The position numbers and the translations under genes are program-made. A stretch of 64,000 nucleotides of DNA from Bubalus kerabau (lineage: Eukaryota > Chordata > Mammalia > Artiodactyla > Bovidae), in NCBI RefSeq assembly GCF_029407905.1, contig NC_073624.1, forward strand, positions 109,740,001-109,804,000, in the 5' to 3' direction. A model generated the notes under the pieces. The model was not told the origin of the DNA and ran no database searches. It saw only the letters and a list, made by a program, of their open reading frames with translations. Shown here piece after piece: positions 36,073 through 47,279 of the stretch (within the stretch, counting starts at the first letter, position 1; the number at the start of each line of letters is the position of its first letter).

Positions 36073-38057
36073 CTTCCTAGCTTTCTTTCTTTTTTTTTCT
36101 TTTTTTAAATTTAAATTTATTTATTTTAATTGGAGCTAATTACTTTACAATATCGTATTGGTTTTGCCATACATCAACATGAATCCGCCAAGGGTGTACA
36201 CATGCTCCCCATCCTGAACCCCCCCTCCTCCTCGTACCATCCCTTTGGGTCATCCCAGTGCACCAGCCCTAAGCATCCTGTATTCTGCATCGAACCTGGA
36301 CTGGCGATTCGTTTCTTATATGATATTATACATGTTTCAATGCTATTCTCCCAAATCATCCCACCCTCTCCCTCTCCCACAGAGTCCAAAAGACTGTTCT
36401 ATACATCTGTGTCTCTTTTGCTGTCTCGCATACAGGGTTATCATTACCACCTGTCTAAATTCCATATATATATGTATCCAAATCCTGAAAGATGATGCTG
36501 TGAAAGTGCTGCACTCAATATGCCAGCAAATTTGGAAAACTCAGCCGTGGCCACAGGACTGGAAAAGCTCAGTTTTCATTCCAATCCCAAAGAAAGGCAA
36601 TGCCAAAGAATGCTCAAACTACCGCACAATTGCACTCATCTCACATGCTAGTAAAGTAATGCTCACAATTCTCCAAGCCAGGCTTCAGCAATATGTGAAC
36701 CATGAAATTCCTGATGTTCAAGCTGGTTTTAGAAAAGGCAGATGAACCAGAGATCAAATTGCCAACATCCGCTGGATCATAGAAAAAGCAAGAGAGTTCC
36801 AGAAAAACATCTATTTCTGCTTTATTGACTATGCCAAAGCCTTTGACTGTGTGGATCACAATAAACTGTGGAAAATTCTGAAAGAGATAGGAATACCAGA
36901 CCACCTGATCTGACTCTTGAGAAATCTGTATGCAGGTCAGGAAGCAACAATTAGAACTGGACATGGAACAACAGACTGGTTCCAAATAGGAAAAGGAGTA
37001 CGTCAAGGCTGTATATTGTCACCCTGTTTATTTAACTTACATGCAGAATACATCATGAGAAACGCTGGACTGGCAGAAACACAAACTGGAATCAAGATTG
37101 CCGGGAGAAATATCAATAACCTCAGATATGCAGATGACACCACCCTTATGGCAGAAAGTGAAGAGGAACTCAAAAGTCTCTTGATGAAAGTGAAAGAGGA
37201 GAGTGAAAAAGTTGGCTTAAAGCTCAACATTCAGAAAACGAAGATCATGACATCCGGTCCCATCACTTCATGGGACATAGATGGGGAAATAGTGGAGACA
37301 GTGTCAGACTTTATTTTTCTGGGCTCCAAAATCACTACAGATGGTGACTGCAGCCATGAAATTAAAAGACGCTTACTCCTTGGAAGGAAAGTTATGACCA
37401 ATCTAGATAGCATATTCAAAAGCAGAGACATTACTTTGCCAACAAAGGTCCGTCTAGTCAAGGCTATGGTTTTTCCTGTGGTCATATATAGATGTGAGAG
37501 TTGGACTGTGAAGAAGGCTGAACACCGAAGAATTGATGCTTTTGAACTGTGGTGTTGGAGAAGACTCTTGAGAGTCCCTTGGACTGCAAGGAGATCCAAC
37601 CAGTCCATTCTGAAAGAGATTAGCCCTGGGATTTCTTTGGAAGGAATGATGCTAAAGCTGAAACTCCAGTTCTTTGGCCACCTCATGTGAAGAGTTGACT
37701 CATTGGAAAAGACTCTGATGCTGGGAGGGATTGGGGGCAAGAGGAGAAGGGGATGACAGAGGCTGAGATGGCTGGATGGCATCACTGACTCGATGGACTT
37801 GAGTCTCAGCGAACTCCGGGAGTTGGTGACGGACAGGGAGGCCTGGCGTGCGGCGATTCATGGGGTCGCAAAGAGTCGGACACGACTGAGCAACTGATCT
37901 GATCTGATGTATACTGTATTGGTGTTTTTCTTTCTGGCTTACTTCACTCTGTATAATAGGCTTCAGTTTCATCCACCTCATTAGAACTGATTCAAATGCA
38001 CAATGGAGTATTACTCAGCCATTAAAAAGAATGCATTTAATCACTTCCTAGCTTTCT
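36073..38057 (-). mobile_element. Ruminant L1 3' end, reverse, split by a BovB, with target-site duplication
   Basis: Two L1 pieces, 36087-36477 and 37907-38043, read as one 5'-truncated L1 in reverse. From its 3' end: T-rich tail, TTGGTTTTGCCATACATCAA, CCCCATCCTGAACCCC, GTCTCTTTTGCTGTCTCGCA, then beyond the BovB CTGTATTGGTGTTTTTCTTT, TGGCTTACTTCACTCTG and GGAGTATTACTCAGCCATTA. The 14-bp repeat cttcctagctttct at 36073-36086 and 38044-38057 brackets the whole composite. Without the BovB the L1 insert is about 530 bp, non-coding 3' end only. Confidence 0.93.
36478..37906 (+). mobile_element. BovB LINE, 5'-truncated, forward, nested in L1
   Basis: The longest forward BovB here (1,429 bp). It covers the RT from SSVFIPIPKKGNAKECSNYR through the YADD box (LRYADDTTLMAESEEEL) to the C-terminus. 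The frame carries stop codons at 36743-36745 and 36911-36913 and another near 37688, so it is dead. The tail is a short GATCT repeat. The L1 sequence atgtat occurs at both junctions (36472-36477 and 37907-37912), consistent with a short target-site duplication. Confidence 0.95.
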
Positions 38058-39034
38058 GAATACCAATAAGCCTTCAGATTTAGGTGTATCTTTGGACGGG
38101 AGGAGGCCGCAAAACTGGTTGAAATGAAATGGCAGACAAAGTGGGATAAAAGACTGCAGCAGACTGAATTTCATTCGAAGAAGTTATAGTGCATCAGCCA
38201 TATGCAGCTGGTATTCTGGCTTCAATGTCAAATGTGTTACCTGAGCAACAGGCACAAATCAGCAGCTTGTTAATAACAAAATATAAGGGTTGATATCCCT
38301 AAAAAAGATATGTTACATTTACTCAATATTCAATTTACCTAAAAGGTAAATTAATACATTGAGATATTAATCATCTATTAGCAACATTGCTCCCAAATTA
38401 CAAAACTCAGTATTCCTGATGGCTCATTAGAAACTGCACTCAGCTAGCACATAGCTAAAGTATAGAAAAAGACAGTAAGATATTCCTGGAAGTAATTTGT
38501 TATGCCTCAAAACTTTTAAGTCACAGATACACTTGGCTAAAAAATTTTATCTCTTGTTATTTGTACTAAGGAAATACCTGTAAATTCCAAGAGGCAGCTA
38601 TTTATTTTCATTACAGCATTGTTTATACAAATTCAGTGTCTACCAGCATAGACTTGGTTAACCACATGCCATTTCAAGGAAATATGTATCTATTAAAATG
38701 ATTTTGTAGAAAGTATCTAAACCACCAGATATTTCATGGTCCATCGCTAAATGAAATAAGCAGGTTGTAAGATGCTGCTTATGTTCTAAATAACTATTGT
38801 TTTAATGCAAGAGGAGGCTAGCACTACCTCTATCAATACTGGCTCATTTTACTGCTGGATTTCAAAGGTGAATGAGAGGGTTGTTTCTCTGGGATCTTAA
38901 GACTGATGCAGAGGGATGTACACACCTAAAGTAAACTATTAAAAAAATACTGCTGTGTTAGTGTCAAACTAAGTGTCCTGAGAACACAGAACAACTTCAT
39001 CCACTGGAAAGGGAATTCGTCAGAGATGTGGCAT
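38058..39034. other. Intron, nothing recognised
   Basis: No gene, RNA or classifiable repeat seen. Confidence 0.5.
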
Positions 39035-39140
39035 TTCACTACACAGAAATGAATTAAGCTCCTGCTATGTACCATGCTGTGTTACAGTCCTGGTAATCAA
39101 GATGAAGTTCCTGCCCTCCTGCAGTTCACACTCTAGTGGT
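39035..39140 (+). repeat. L2 LINE 3' fragment
   Basis: CTCCTGCTATGTACCATGCT, then TCAAGATGAAGTTCCTGCCC and GTTCACACTCTAGTGGTGG match the order of the L2 consensus. Confidence 0.6.
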
Positions 39141-39601
39141 GGAATGGTAGTTCACACAGGAGCAGTCACAGTGTCGGTCTAAAGTAGTTTGGTAAAAAAA
39201 AAAATAACAGGCTAATGTGAGAGAGCAACACACACTGAGGGTGGGATGGAGTTTGAGAAAGTCGTCAAGAAGTCTCTGCTGACGCTGGAAAAGCAACCTA
39301 AGTAAAGGAAGTGAGTGAACCATGCAAAGACGTAGCATGTTTGGAACATTAGAGCCTAACAAGAAAACCAATATGGCGGCAGGGGAGTAAACTCCACAAA
39401 GAATCACAGGAAGTGAGTGTGAGACACTGGAGTGATCAGGTTGCGTAGGGCAAAGTAGTCACTGTAAGGAGTCTGGAGTTAACTTTTTGTTTTGGTAGTA
39501 AAAGTCACAGTTTCAATATTAGATGTCACATGTTTCTTTGACTCGTAGCATTTCCTTGGTGTTAACCAGCAAAGCCACCGAACAGCCTCTGGGAACTACA
39601 C
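39141..39601. other. Possible ancient repeat, left of U6 pseudogene
   Basis: Phrases such as AGTGATCAGGTTGCGTAGGG and GTAAGGAGTCTGGAGTTAAC recall a common mammalian-wide repeat whose family name I cannot fix. No gene. Confidence 0.35.
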
Positions 39602-39705
39602 AGAATATGGAACACTTCATGAATGTATGTCACCCTTGTGTGAGGGCCATGATAATCCTCTCTGCATCATCTCAATTTTAGTGTATGTGCTGCTGAAGCA
39701 AGCCC
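39602..39705 (-). pseudogene. U6 snRNA pseudogene
   Basis: On the minus strand this reads as U6 from near its 5' end (GCTTGCTTCAGCAGCACATA) through AAAATTGAGATGATGCAGAG, then CATGGCCCTCACACAAGGGT, to TTCATGAAGTGTTCCATATT. It is nearly full length (about 104 of 107 nt) but differs at many sites: the ACAGAG box region is GCAGAG and the expected GATTAGCATGG is altered to GATTATCATGG. No T-run terminator follows and I see no U6-type upstream promoter, so it is a retro-derived copy. It sits between two parts of an ancient repeat. Confidence 0.9.
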
Positions 39706-41069
39706 TGGAATTTCTCTTAACTAGAACAGAACACCATGGAGGATTTTAGATAGAAGCACAATATGATCCACATATTTTTACAAAAAAAACTGAGATCTTG
39801 ACCGGAAAACTGCTGCATCAGGCATAGAAAAAAGGGGGACCACTTAGAAGGTTGTTAATACTCCATGGCAAAGACTAGGGTAAAAGCAGTGGAGCCAGTG
39901 AGATGTGGTTAGATGTGGAGTATCTTGTAGATGTATGACTGATAAGATTGGATATAGGTATAACATGAAAACAGGAGTCAAAGATGACTCCATAGCTTTG
40001 GCTTGTGGCACCTAGGTGAATGCAGGTATCATTTATACACATGAAAAAGATTTCTTGAGAGCAAGTGTTGGTAGGAAGGTGCATGTGTCATGGAGCAACC
40101 AATTCCTATTTTTGAGATGCTACAGCAGGAGAGTATGGAGGACTAATTCAGAAAGCCTGACCAGAGAGGAAGTCACAGATCAAGCCTTGGCAAAAACACC
40201 AGCTATCTGGTAGCTTCCCTGAGAAGAAGTTAAAAGAAAACTTGCAAGAATGCCAAGAGGAAAGCAAAACAGAAAAAAGGGAAAAAAACAAAACAAAACA
40301 AGCCTTCTATTTAAAGCATGGTTTCAGTAAAAGAGAAGAAAAATATATTAAATTACTGTTTTAAATAAGTAGCTTGACTTTCACAAATATTTTAAATATT
40401 TTATTAGTAAAAGAATATACGTTGCTTTCTATACAGCTTTGACATTTATGAGTAAAAAAAAGTTAAGATTTTAACATATTAATACAAATAGCCAATTTCT
40501 AAAATATTACATAATGAAAGATGTTTAGCTTTATTCAGATATCCTGTTATATAACAAATTTTTACTTCCTTTCTACCTCTGTTCACTTGCATATTTTCCC
40601 TTCAAGCTTAAAGAGGTCATCCACACATACTACAATAACATTTCAGTATGAGATAATTAATTTGATAGAATACAACCACATCTTAAGCTCTATCTGGGCA
40701 AATTGCTTAGGCTGTTACATTGCATTGCTACCCTAAACTCAGTTAAGTTAAAACTCTTCTCCATCTATAATATAAATTTATGAGAATATTTTATTATTAA
40801 AATGTCTGAGGATGCTGTGGTGAAGTAGAAATTTTCTTTAAACACATTATAATTAAATTGCAGATATATATATCCTAAAATTTTACTTCAGAATTATGAA
40901 ATCATTTTTAAATATCAAAATCAGCTATCTTTAGACTTTGGACGAGTACACAGAATTTCTCTTTGACTCATAAATTAAATAGAAAAATATGTGTTTGTAG
41001 TTAAAATAATGAACTTTCAGCAATCCATTAGGTTTATTCATTGATTTCCTTAATCCAACTACTATTTAC
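39706..41069. other. Intron with ancient-repeat continuation then AT-rich sequence
   Basis: 39840-40020 (GTAAAAGCAGTGGAGCCAGT, AGTCAAAGATGACTCCATAG) continues the ancient repeat interrupted by U6. A (CAAAA)n patch lies at 40288-40305. No gene. Confidence 0.4.
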
Positions 41070-41118
41070 TGGGAGTCAGACATGCCTGAAGCAACTTAGC
41101 AGCAGTAGCAGAAGCAGT
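41070..41118 (+). repeat. BOV-A2 SINE tail remnant
   Basis: GGGAGTCAGACATGCCTGAA followed by GCAACTTAGCAGCAGTAGCA is the last about 45 bp of BOV-A2. The body is absent. Confidence 0.75.
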
Positions 41119-41188
41119 GTTAAGCACTGGGATGAGAATGGTGAATTAGGAACAACCTTTGCCTTCAAGCCTTTAAGCCACTTAAAAT

Positions 41189-41392
41189 TGGCTTCCCTGG
41201 TGGCTCAGACGGTAAAGCGTCTGCCTGCAATGCCAGAGACCCGGGTTCAATTCCTGGTTCGGGAAGATCTCCTGGAGAAGGAAATGGCAATCCACTCCAT
41301 CACTCCTGCCTGGAAAATCCCATGGAGGGAGGAGCCTGATAGGCCACAGTCCATGGGGTCACAAAGGTTGGACACGACTGAGCGACTTCACC
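41189..41392 (+). repeat. Bov-tA SINE, forward, near full length
   Basis: GGCTTCCCTGGTGGCTCAGA, GACCCGGGTTCAATTCCTGG, GGAGAAGGAAATGGCAATCC and GGTTGGACACGACTGAGCGA. The 137-residue frame here is a SINE translation. Confidence 0.95.
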
Positions 41393-41769
41393 GTCTTTTG
41401 CCTTCACGAAGAGTCCAAAACCGTAGGTGTCATGCGTACAACGTAATATTCTAAGTGGATTTCATTTAGAATTAGTTGAAGTACTTGGGAAAGTCTTCCA
41501 AAGGAAGTCCTGCTTGCTCTAAAAAATCTGAGAGCTGTGTGATTAACTAGTTGAAGGGAGACAAATTATACGTGAAGTAGAGACACAACAAAGGTAAAAT
41601 CTCTATGGCAAAAACAGTGCATGAATCCAGGGTGAGGGAGCCAGAGAGAAGGAATAGAGGTGGGCTATTGGAAAAGGTTGAAGGTAGAGCCCACCTTCAG
41701 ATGGATTACATGAAGGAATTTGTCCTTATCTGTTTTGTCAATATCACTCTGAGGGTTGTGTGGGTAACA

Positions 41770-42080
41770 GTTGTAATGGGAACAGAAGGGATGCAGGCAG
41801 ATTAATCCAGGCTTTTAAAAGAGAGTGATGGACTGATAATGGAGAGGAAGATAAGTGGACTGACAGGAGAGATACTTAGGTAATACAGACAGGGTTACAA
41901 GATGGATAGGAGAGGGAGAGGGTGTGAGATGGAGGTCACAAAGATGACCTCAAGGTTTCTGATCCTGAAACTGAGATAAAGTAAGTAAATAATGGAAAAA
42001 GACCAGGTTAAGGGAGGAAAATCACAAGCTCAGTTCTGAGAATTATACAGTACCTTTGAGACATCTGAGCTGTCAAAGAT
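41770..42080. repeat. Ancient mammalian repeat-like segment, family not fixed
   Basis: CAAAGATGACCTCAAGGTTT and AGACATCTGAGCTGTCAAAG resemble the same ancient repeat as 39840-40020. Non-coding. Confidence 0.35.
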
Positions 42081-42714
42081 GTGGTTTGTTAGTCAGGCTG
42101 AATCAAGAGAACCGAAGTAAGGTTAAACAGTATTTCAAGAAGACACGAGTAGTCAATTATGTCAATTTCTGAAAAACTCCCAGTGGGTTTAGTGACACAG
42201 AGATCAGACACTAGTAAGTTCAGTAAGGTGTATTTTTACAAAATAATAGGTCTTGAAGCCAGAAGGAGTGGGGGTAAGTCTGGGGAGAGGGTTGAGGAAA
42301 CTGATGCCCTCAGTCAATATGTCTGGCTCTGAAGGAAAAGGGACGTGATCATGTCAGTATAAGAGAATGAGACATATTGAGTGTTTGGAAAAAGAACACA
42401 GAAAATCAAAACATAAATTGGAACTGAAAATAAAGATTAATGTGTAGATTTACTTTTTCATAGTTGAATTGAAAATTAAAAGAGAAAACCTCGAAATTCT
42501 AGAATTCTTAGTTAACTTTCCAATTATAACCAAGGCCAAAATAAACCAGCCTGGAATTCTTTAAACTGAGTCTTTTCCTTCTGGGTCCCCTAAGAGAACA
42601 CTTGATTCCTGCTTTTGTTGTGACCCTTACCAGACCCTTACCATATGCACTCTTATTCCCACTTGTAATCTCTTCTAATCATAAACCACTGTAGGAGATT
42701 GATTTAGTCAACAC

Positions 42715-42947
42715 TTAGCCAAAGGCTGGGGCTTCCCTGGTGGCTCAGACAGCAAAAGCTTCTGCCTACAATGCGGGAGACCCGGGTTCAATCCCTGGGT
42801 TGGAAAGATCCCCGGGAGAAGGAAATGGCAACCCACTCCAGTATTCTTGCCTGGAAAATCTCATGGATAGAGGAGCCTGGCCGGCTCCAGTCCATGGGGT
42901 CGCAAAGAGTTGGACACAACTGAGCGACTTCAGTTTTAGCCAAGGGC
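42715..42947 (+). repeat. Bov-tA SINE, forward, with target-site duplication
   Basis: Full Bov-tA (GGGGCTTCCCTGGTGGCTCA to AGTTGGACACAACTGAGCGA). Flanked by ttagccaaaggc at 42715-42726 and ttagccaagggc at 42936-42947, one mismatch in 12. Confidence 0.94.
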
Positions 42948-42954
42948 CAGATGC

Positions 42955-43178
42955 TGTGTGTGTGAAGTCTCTTCAGTCATGTCCGACTCTTTGTGACCCG
43001 ATGGACTATGGCCCTCTAGGCTCCTCTGTCCATGGGCTTCTCCAGGCAAAAATACTGGAGTGGGTTGCCATGCCCTCCTCCAGGGGATCTTCCTGACCCA
43101 GGAATCGAACCTGAAACTCTTATAACTCCTGCCTGGACAGGTAGGTTCTTTACTACTAGCACCACCTGGAAAGCTGCA
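42955..43178 (-). repeat. Bov-tA SINE, reverse, inverted partner of the preceding SINE
   Basis: GTCTCTTCAGTCATGTCCGA through ACCCAGGAATCGAACCTGAA to CTAGCACCACCTGGAAAGC in reverse. About 20 bp separate it from the forward copy. Confidence 0.93.
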
Positions 43179-43484
43179 GATGCATGGTAGGTAGTCATAA
43201 ACGCATGAAAACTCTAAATATATTGGAAAAGAAAATACTGAAAACACACTTCCTACTCTCATTGGGAAGTCCTGTTGCCTCCATGAAAGAGCGTGTAGGC
43301 TTCAGTGGGTAAATCTGACAACATCATGAGGCTCGAGTGATACCCAGAATGTCATTCCTGTCACTTTTGTCAATACCTCCTCTATACAAGGGGAAAAAAA
43401 AAGAAACCACAGTTTCAATTAGCCTTCCGTGGTCCAAAGATGGCACCACAAGTTCACAGAAAGTAGACATTAATAGGACACTTT

Positions 43485-43550
43485 AGATGGACAAAGCGGC
43501 CCATGCGACCTCTGTTTAGATGGACAAAGTGGCCCATGTGACCTCTGTTT
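43485..43550. repeat. 33-bp tandem duplication
   Basis: Two copies, 43485-43517 and 43518-43550, beginning agatggacaaag. They differ at two sites, both C in the first and T in the second, and both at CG dinucleotides in the first copy. Confidence 0.93.
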
Positions 43551-44139
43551 CAGGAATCAGTGTCATTGGAAAGCCCCCAGATTTAGCTACTGCAACAACT
43601 TCAACCATCCGGCTGCACTGTTTGTGCAAATGGGTGCTTCTTGTTTGTCATGAGAAATTGCTGGACTGCTCCATCCCAAACTGTTTAGCTATGATGTGGA
43701 AAGCTGCTACGCTGATTGGTCCCCAAGAGGCAGCCTTGGCTCACAGAGCTCAGAACTGACACTCGTGCTCAGAAGTTAAACCCCATGGGGATGGTTAGGA
43801 AAGCTGCACTGTGAGAGTGGAGAAGCAGGAGTGCCAACAACAGCTGCATTGCAGCTGGGTCGCAAAGCAGAACAAGCAACCCCCTGACACCATAAAAGGT
43901 AGTGGATGACGGGCAGGCCATCTCTGCACCTCCATTTGTCACTGGCAGGCTGCCACAACTCTAAAATCCAAATGCTCTCACAAGAAGATAAAGCCAGATG
44001 TAAATAATTCCCTCATTTCATACCTATTTTTGGTCGAAATCTTCAGCAGTAAGGATAGAGAGGGTTATTTAACTTATTAAGATGTAAATCTCTTTGATGA
44101 CTGAACCAGTGTACTGCACAAAAGCACTGGATTCAGTCA
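43551..44139. other. GC-richer intron segment, not recognised
   Basis: Compositionally richer in GC than its surroundings, with a 79-residue forward frame at 43520-43759 and a 60-residue reverse frame at 43776-43958. I recognise neither. It could be an old retroelement or pseudogene. Confidence 0.35.
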
Positions 44140-44140
44140 C

Positions 44141-44347
44141 AGAAAGTGTTAGTCCCTCAGTCGCGTCTGACTCTTTGTGACCCATGGACTGTAGCCCACT
44201 AGGCTCCTCTGTCTATGGAATTCTCCAGGAAAGAATACTTGAATGAGTAGCCATCTCCTTCTCCAGAGCATCTGCCCAACCCAGGGATCAAACCCAGGTC
44301 TCCTGCATTGCAGGCAAATTCTCTACCATCTGGGTGCACCAGGAACC
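44141..44347 (-). repeat. Bov-tA SINE, reverse
   Basis: GTGTTAGTCCCTCAGTCGCG through CCCAGGGATCAAACCCAGGT and CTGCATTGCAGGCAAATTCT to CATCTGGGTGCACCAGGAAC. Confidence 0.94.
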
Positions 44348-44767
44348 TGAATTCTAGTCTGATTCTGATACCAAGAAGATGAATCACCAAGGAAAGCCAC
44401 TAATTTGAATAGGTTTTGCTTTTCTCAATTGTCAATCAAAGGACTGATTAAACTCTACTGGCTTAAAAAACGGAGTTCAATTCAGGGAAGTCATCATTGG
44501 TTAAAAATTCAGATTAAAGAAAGTTAAGCTCTTAATTCACATCATACTCCTTTGCTTCTAATGTTTTTCAATCCATGACAGAGAAAAGGAATGCCAGTTC
44601 CTTTTCTCCTAGATCTAGCCAGCTGACACTGAGACTAGGGATAGTAGCCAAGACCTAAAATCCACTGTATTTTAATTTACTAACAAACAAAATTAAATGG
44701 AATTGGAATGAATGACCCCCTTATTTTCTTCTGAAAGGACTTTAAGATAAAGATGCCTATCAAAGGT

Positions 44768-44980
44768 AAAATGTCCTGAAAGTGAAAGCGGCTCAGTAGT
44801 GTCCAGCTCTCTAGGACCCCATGGACCATACAGTCCATGGAATTCTCCAGGCCAGAATACTGGAGTGGGTAGCCTATCCCTTCTCCAGTGGATCTTCCTG
44901 ACCCAGGAATCAAACCAGGGTCTCCTGAATTGCAGGAACATTCTTTACCAACTGAGCTATCAGGGAAGCCAAAATGTCCT
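44768..44980 (-). repeat. Bov-tA SINE, reverse, with 10-bp target-site duplication
   Basis: SINE body 44778-44970 (AGCGGCTCAGTAGTGTCCAG to ACTGAGCTATCAGGGAAGCC). Perfect repeat aaaatgtcct at 44768-44777 and 44971-44980. Confidence 0.94.
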
Positions 44981-45499
44981 AGAAAGGTTCTTACACAAAC
45001 CAGACCACATGCATATTGAAATGGTATACTGTGCTTCTCATTTTGTAAGTAATTCTCAGAAGTAATTCTGGTTTGCCTAAAACTACTCTATGTCCACTGT
45101 TATAGTGTAAAAATCATAGCCATCCCTTTCTGGTTTGGACAAATATTCTACAGTTACGCTAATTCTTGTTTCCCTCTCACAAGTATTCACCTAAAACAGA
45201 CGAGTCAACAATGACTTGCAATTGCAGTGACATTGGAATCTCAGCTGAAACCAGGAGACTCAATAGCAGCATCGCTGAGGTCTTACGGTGACCTCAGCTT
45301 CCTATTTCCACCACACTCCTAACAAGGAAGACATGAACAAAGATATCCTCTCACAGCACAAGGCCATCTGATCTGTGTCAAGCGTAATTAAGTTTCCATT
45401 CATCTCTGCTTCCCCAAGGCAGATTTTTCTGGGAGTCTGTTATCCTAGCACATTGCAATTCCACTTTCTCTTTACAGGTTATATGAGAAGAAAAGAAAC

Positions 45500-45715
45500 A
45501 CTCTAAGAGCAGCTTACTACGTGCCAGGTGCTATTCCAGGCACTTTCCCTGTATCGTCATATTAAATCCTTGTATTACACCTGAGATATTATTATTCTCT
45601 GTTTTACAAAATAAGAAACTGAGGGACAGTGAGATTCGTCTACTTAGTCCAAGGCACAAAAGCTTGATTCGTCAGAACTGGGCTTCAAACAGAGACAATC
45701 TGATTTCACAGTTAA
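45500..45715 (+). repeat. MIR SINE, long copy
   Basis: CTTACTACGTGCCAGGTGCT, TTCCAGGCACTTTCCCTGTA, GATATTATTATTCTCTGTTT, AAGAAACTGAGGGACAGTGA and CAGAACTGGGCTTCAAACAG keep MIR order nearly end to end. Confidence 0.85.
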
Positions 45716-45799
45716 GGTATTACATTATTGACCTGGTCCAGAAGTTTATTACGAGGAATCATTATGCTATTTAAAGATGAGCTTTACAGAGTAGGTCCA

Positions 45800-45920
45800 C
45801 CCATACACTCATGCACCCACCCACCCCCATCCCTCAGCAGAGATTCAGAGAGTATCCACGTATGCCAAGCACGCTGTCAGGCAATGGATTATGAGATGAC
45901 TCCTGCTCTTATAGACTGAA
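45800..45920 (+). repeat. L2-like fragment
   Basis: GTATGCCAAGCACGCTGTCA, then GAGATGACTCCTGCTCTTAT, resembles the L2 3' end. Confidence 0.45.
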
Positions 45921-47279
45921 TAACACCATGGTGACTCTGGAAATGGGCATTTATCAATTGCAAGATCATACTTAAAAGGGCTCTCATTGTACATAGTACC
46001 TAAGGAGAAAACAAAAACCAAGGAATCTGTTGTGTCTGAGCAAATCCAATGAGGGGAGGGCTCAAAAAGGAGGTAGCATACTTCAGCTGGTTCACAGACA
46101 GAGAAAAAGTTGGCCAAGCATCGAGACAATAGGCTACCTGCTCAGTCCAAGTGCTGGTGGCTTACAAGTTCTCTTTACAATATCCAAATTCAGGAAATTA
46201 TTTAGAAAGTCAGTCTTATGGAGAAAACGTTCCTTGTTTTAAGACCATTAAAAGGCCCTGAAGCTAACAAAGGTTCATTTGATATCAACCATCTCAAAAC
46301 CCATGTATTTGAAAGAATAAGGTTACTTAACATAAGTTACCAAATTTCTACTTTCTGCTAGTCTAATGTTTCTTGAGTTACCTTCTGTGAATAATAAATT
46401 TCTGTGACTTACAAAGAAAGAGCTACTGAAATTAAATATTAAACAATGTTTAATAAGAATTGTTTAGTAAGCAAAGCTCATTCACTTTAATTTCCAGAGT
46501 GTGAAGTGACCAGAGATAGTACATACACAATTACAGGAACCTTTAATCCAGGCAAAAAGGGAAAACACACACACAGTAAACGGCCAGAGACTGGCAGATT
46601 ACCAGGAGAATGAGTTCGTATGTATAAATGCATATGACAAGCATATCTCCAAACTGGATCCTTCCCAAGTCTCAGCAGAGTGTGCGAGGAGAAGCATACA
46701 CACATGGGTATTTCGGCATTATTACAGAATAAGATTTTCTCTCTCTGAGAAAATGTGTAAGATCAAGGAAAATGTGGGTCACTAAACAGGAAAAAAATCA
46801 AGTACAGAGGTGACACAGAGATGGGAAATAGTAAGTCTGAACTTCTCTGCCTCTAGATAGACTATTTAATAGTCTTCAGTTCAGGTCTAAATTATCACTG
46901 TCAACACCTCAGGCCCTCTTGTTCTCGACTGGAAAAACGTGCCATGAAGGCTTCATAGAACTCATTAGACATCAACCTCCCAAACAGTCTTCATCAAATT
47001 AGGAGCTATGAATTGATGGGTACACTTTAAGTGGTACTTTTGATGACTTGCTGGAAGCCAACTGTGGATTAGCCTGAGAGTGAGAAAATCCTGAAGGCCA
47101 GTCTTTGGGTGGAGGGTGTGGTTCCCACTCTTTCATGGTCTTAATTTCCAAAGAAACCAATGAGGTTCTCACAGTAAAGAACCAAAAAAGATCCCCTCCT
47201 GGTGAGGGCAGGTGAAGAAGAATAATCTTTGTGAAATATGATCTATGATGAATTCAACATATCCAACATCCCACAAAAA
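45921..47279. other. Intron, nothing recognised
   Basis: Open frames at 46030-46242 (forward) and 46487-46705 (reverse) carry no recognisable domain. Confidence 0.45.

Noticed and set aside
36245..36745. 166-residue forward open frame
   Set aside because: It crosses the junction of reverse L1 3' UTR and forward BovB, so it is a chimeric accident of nested insertion.
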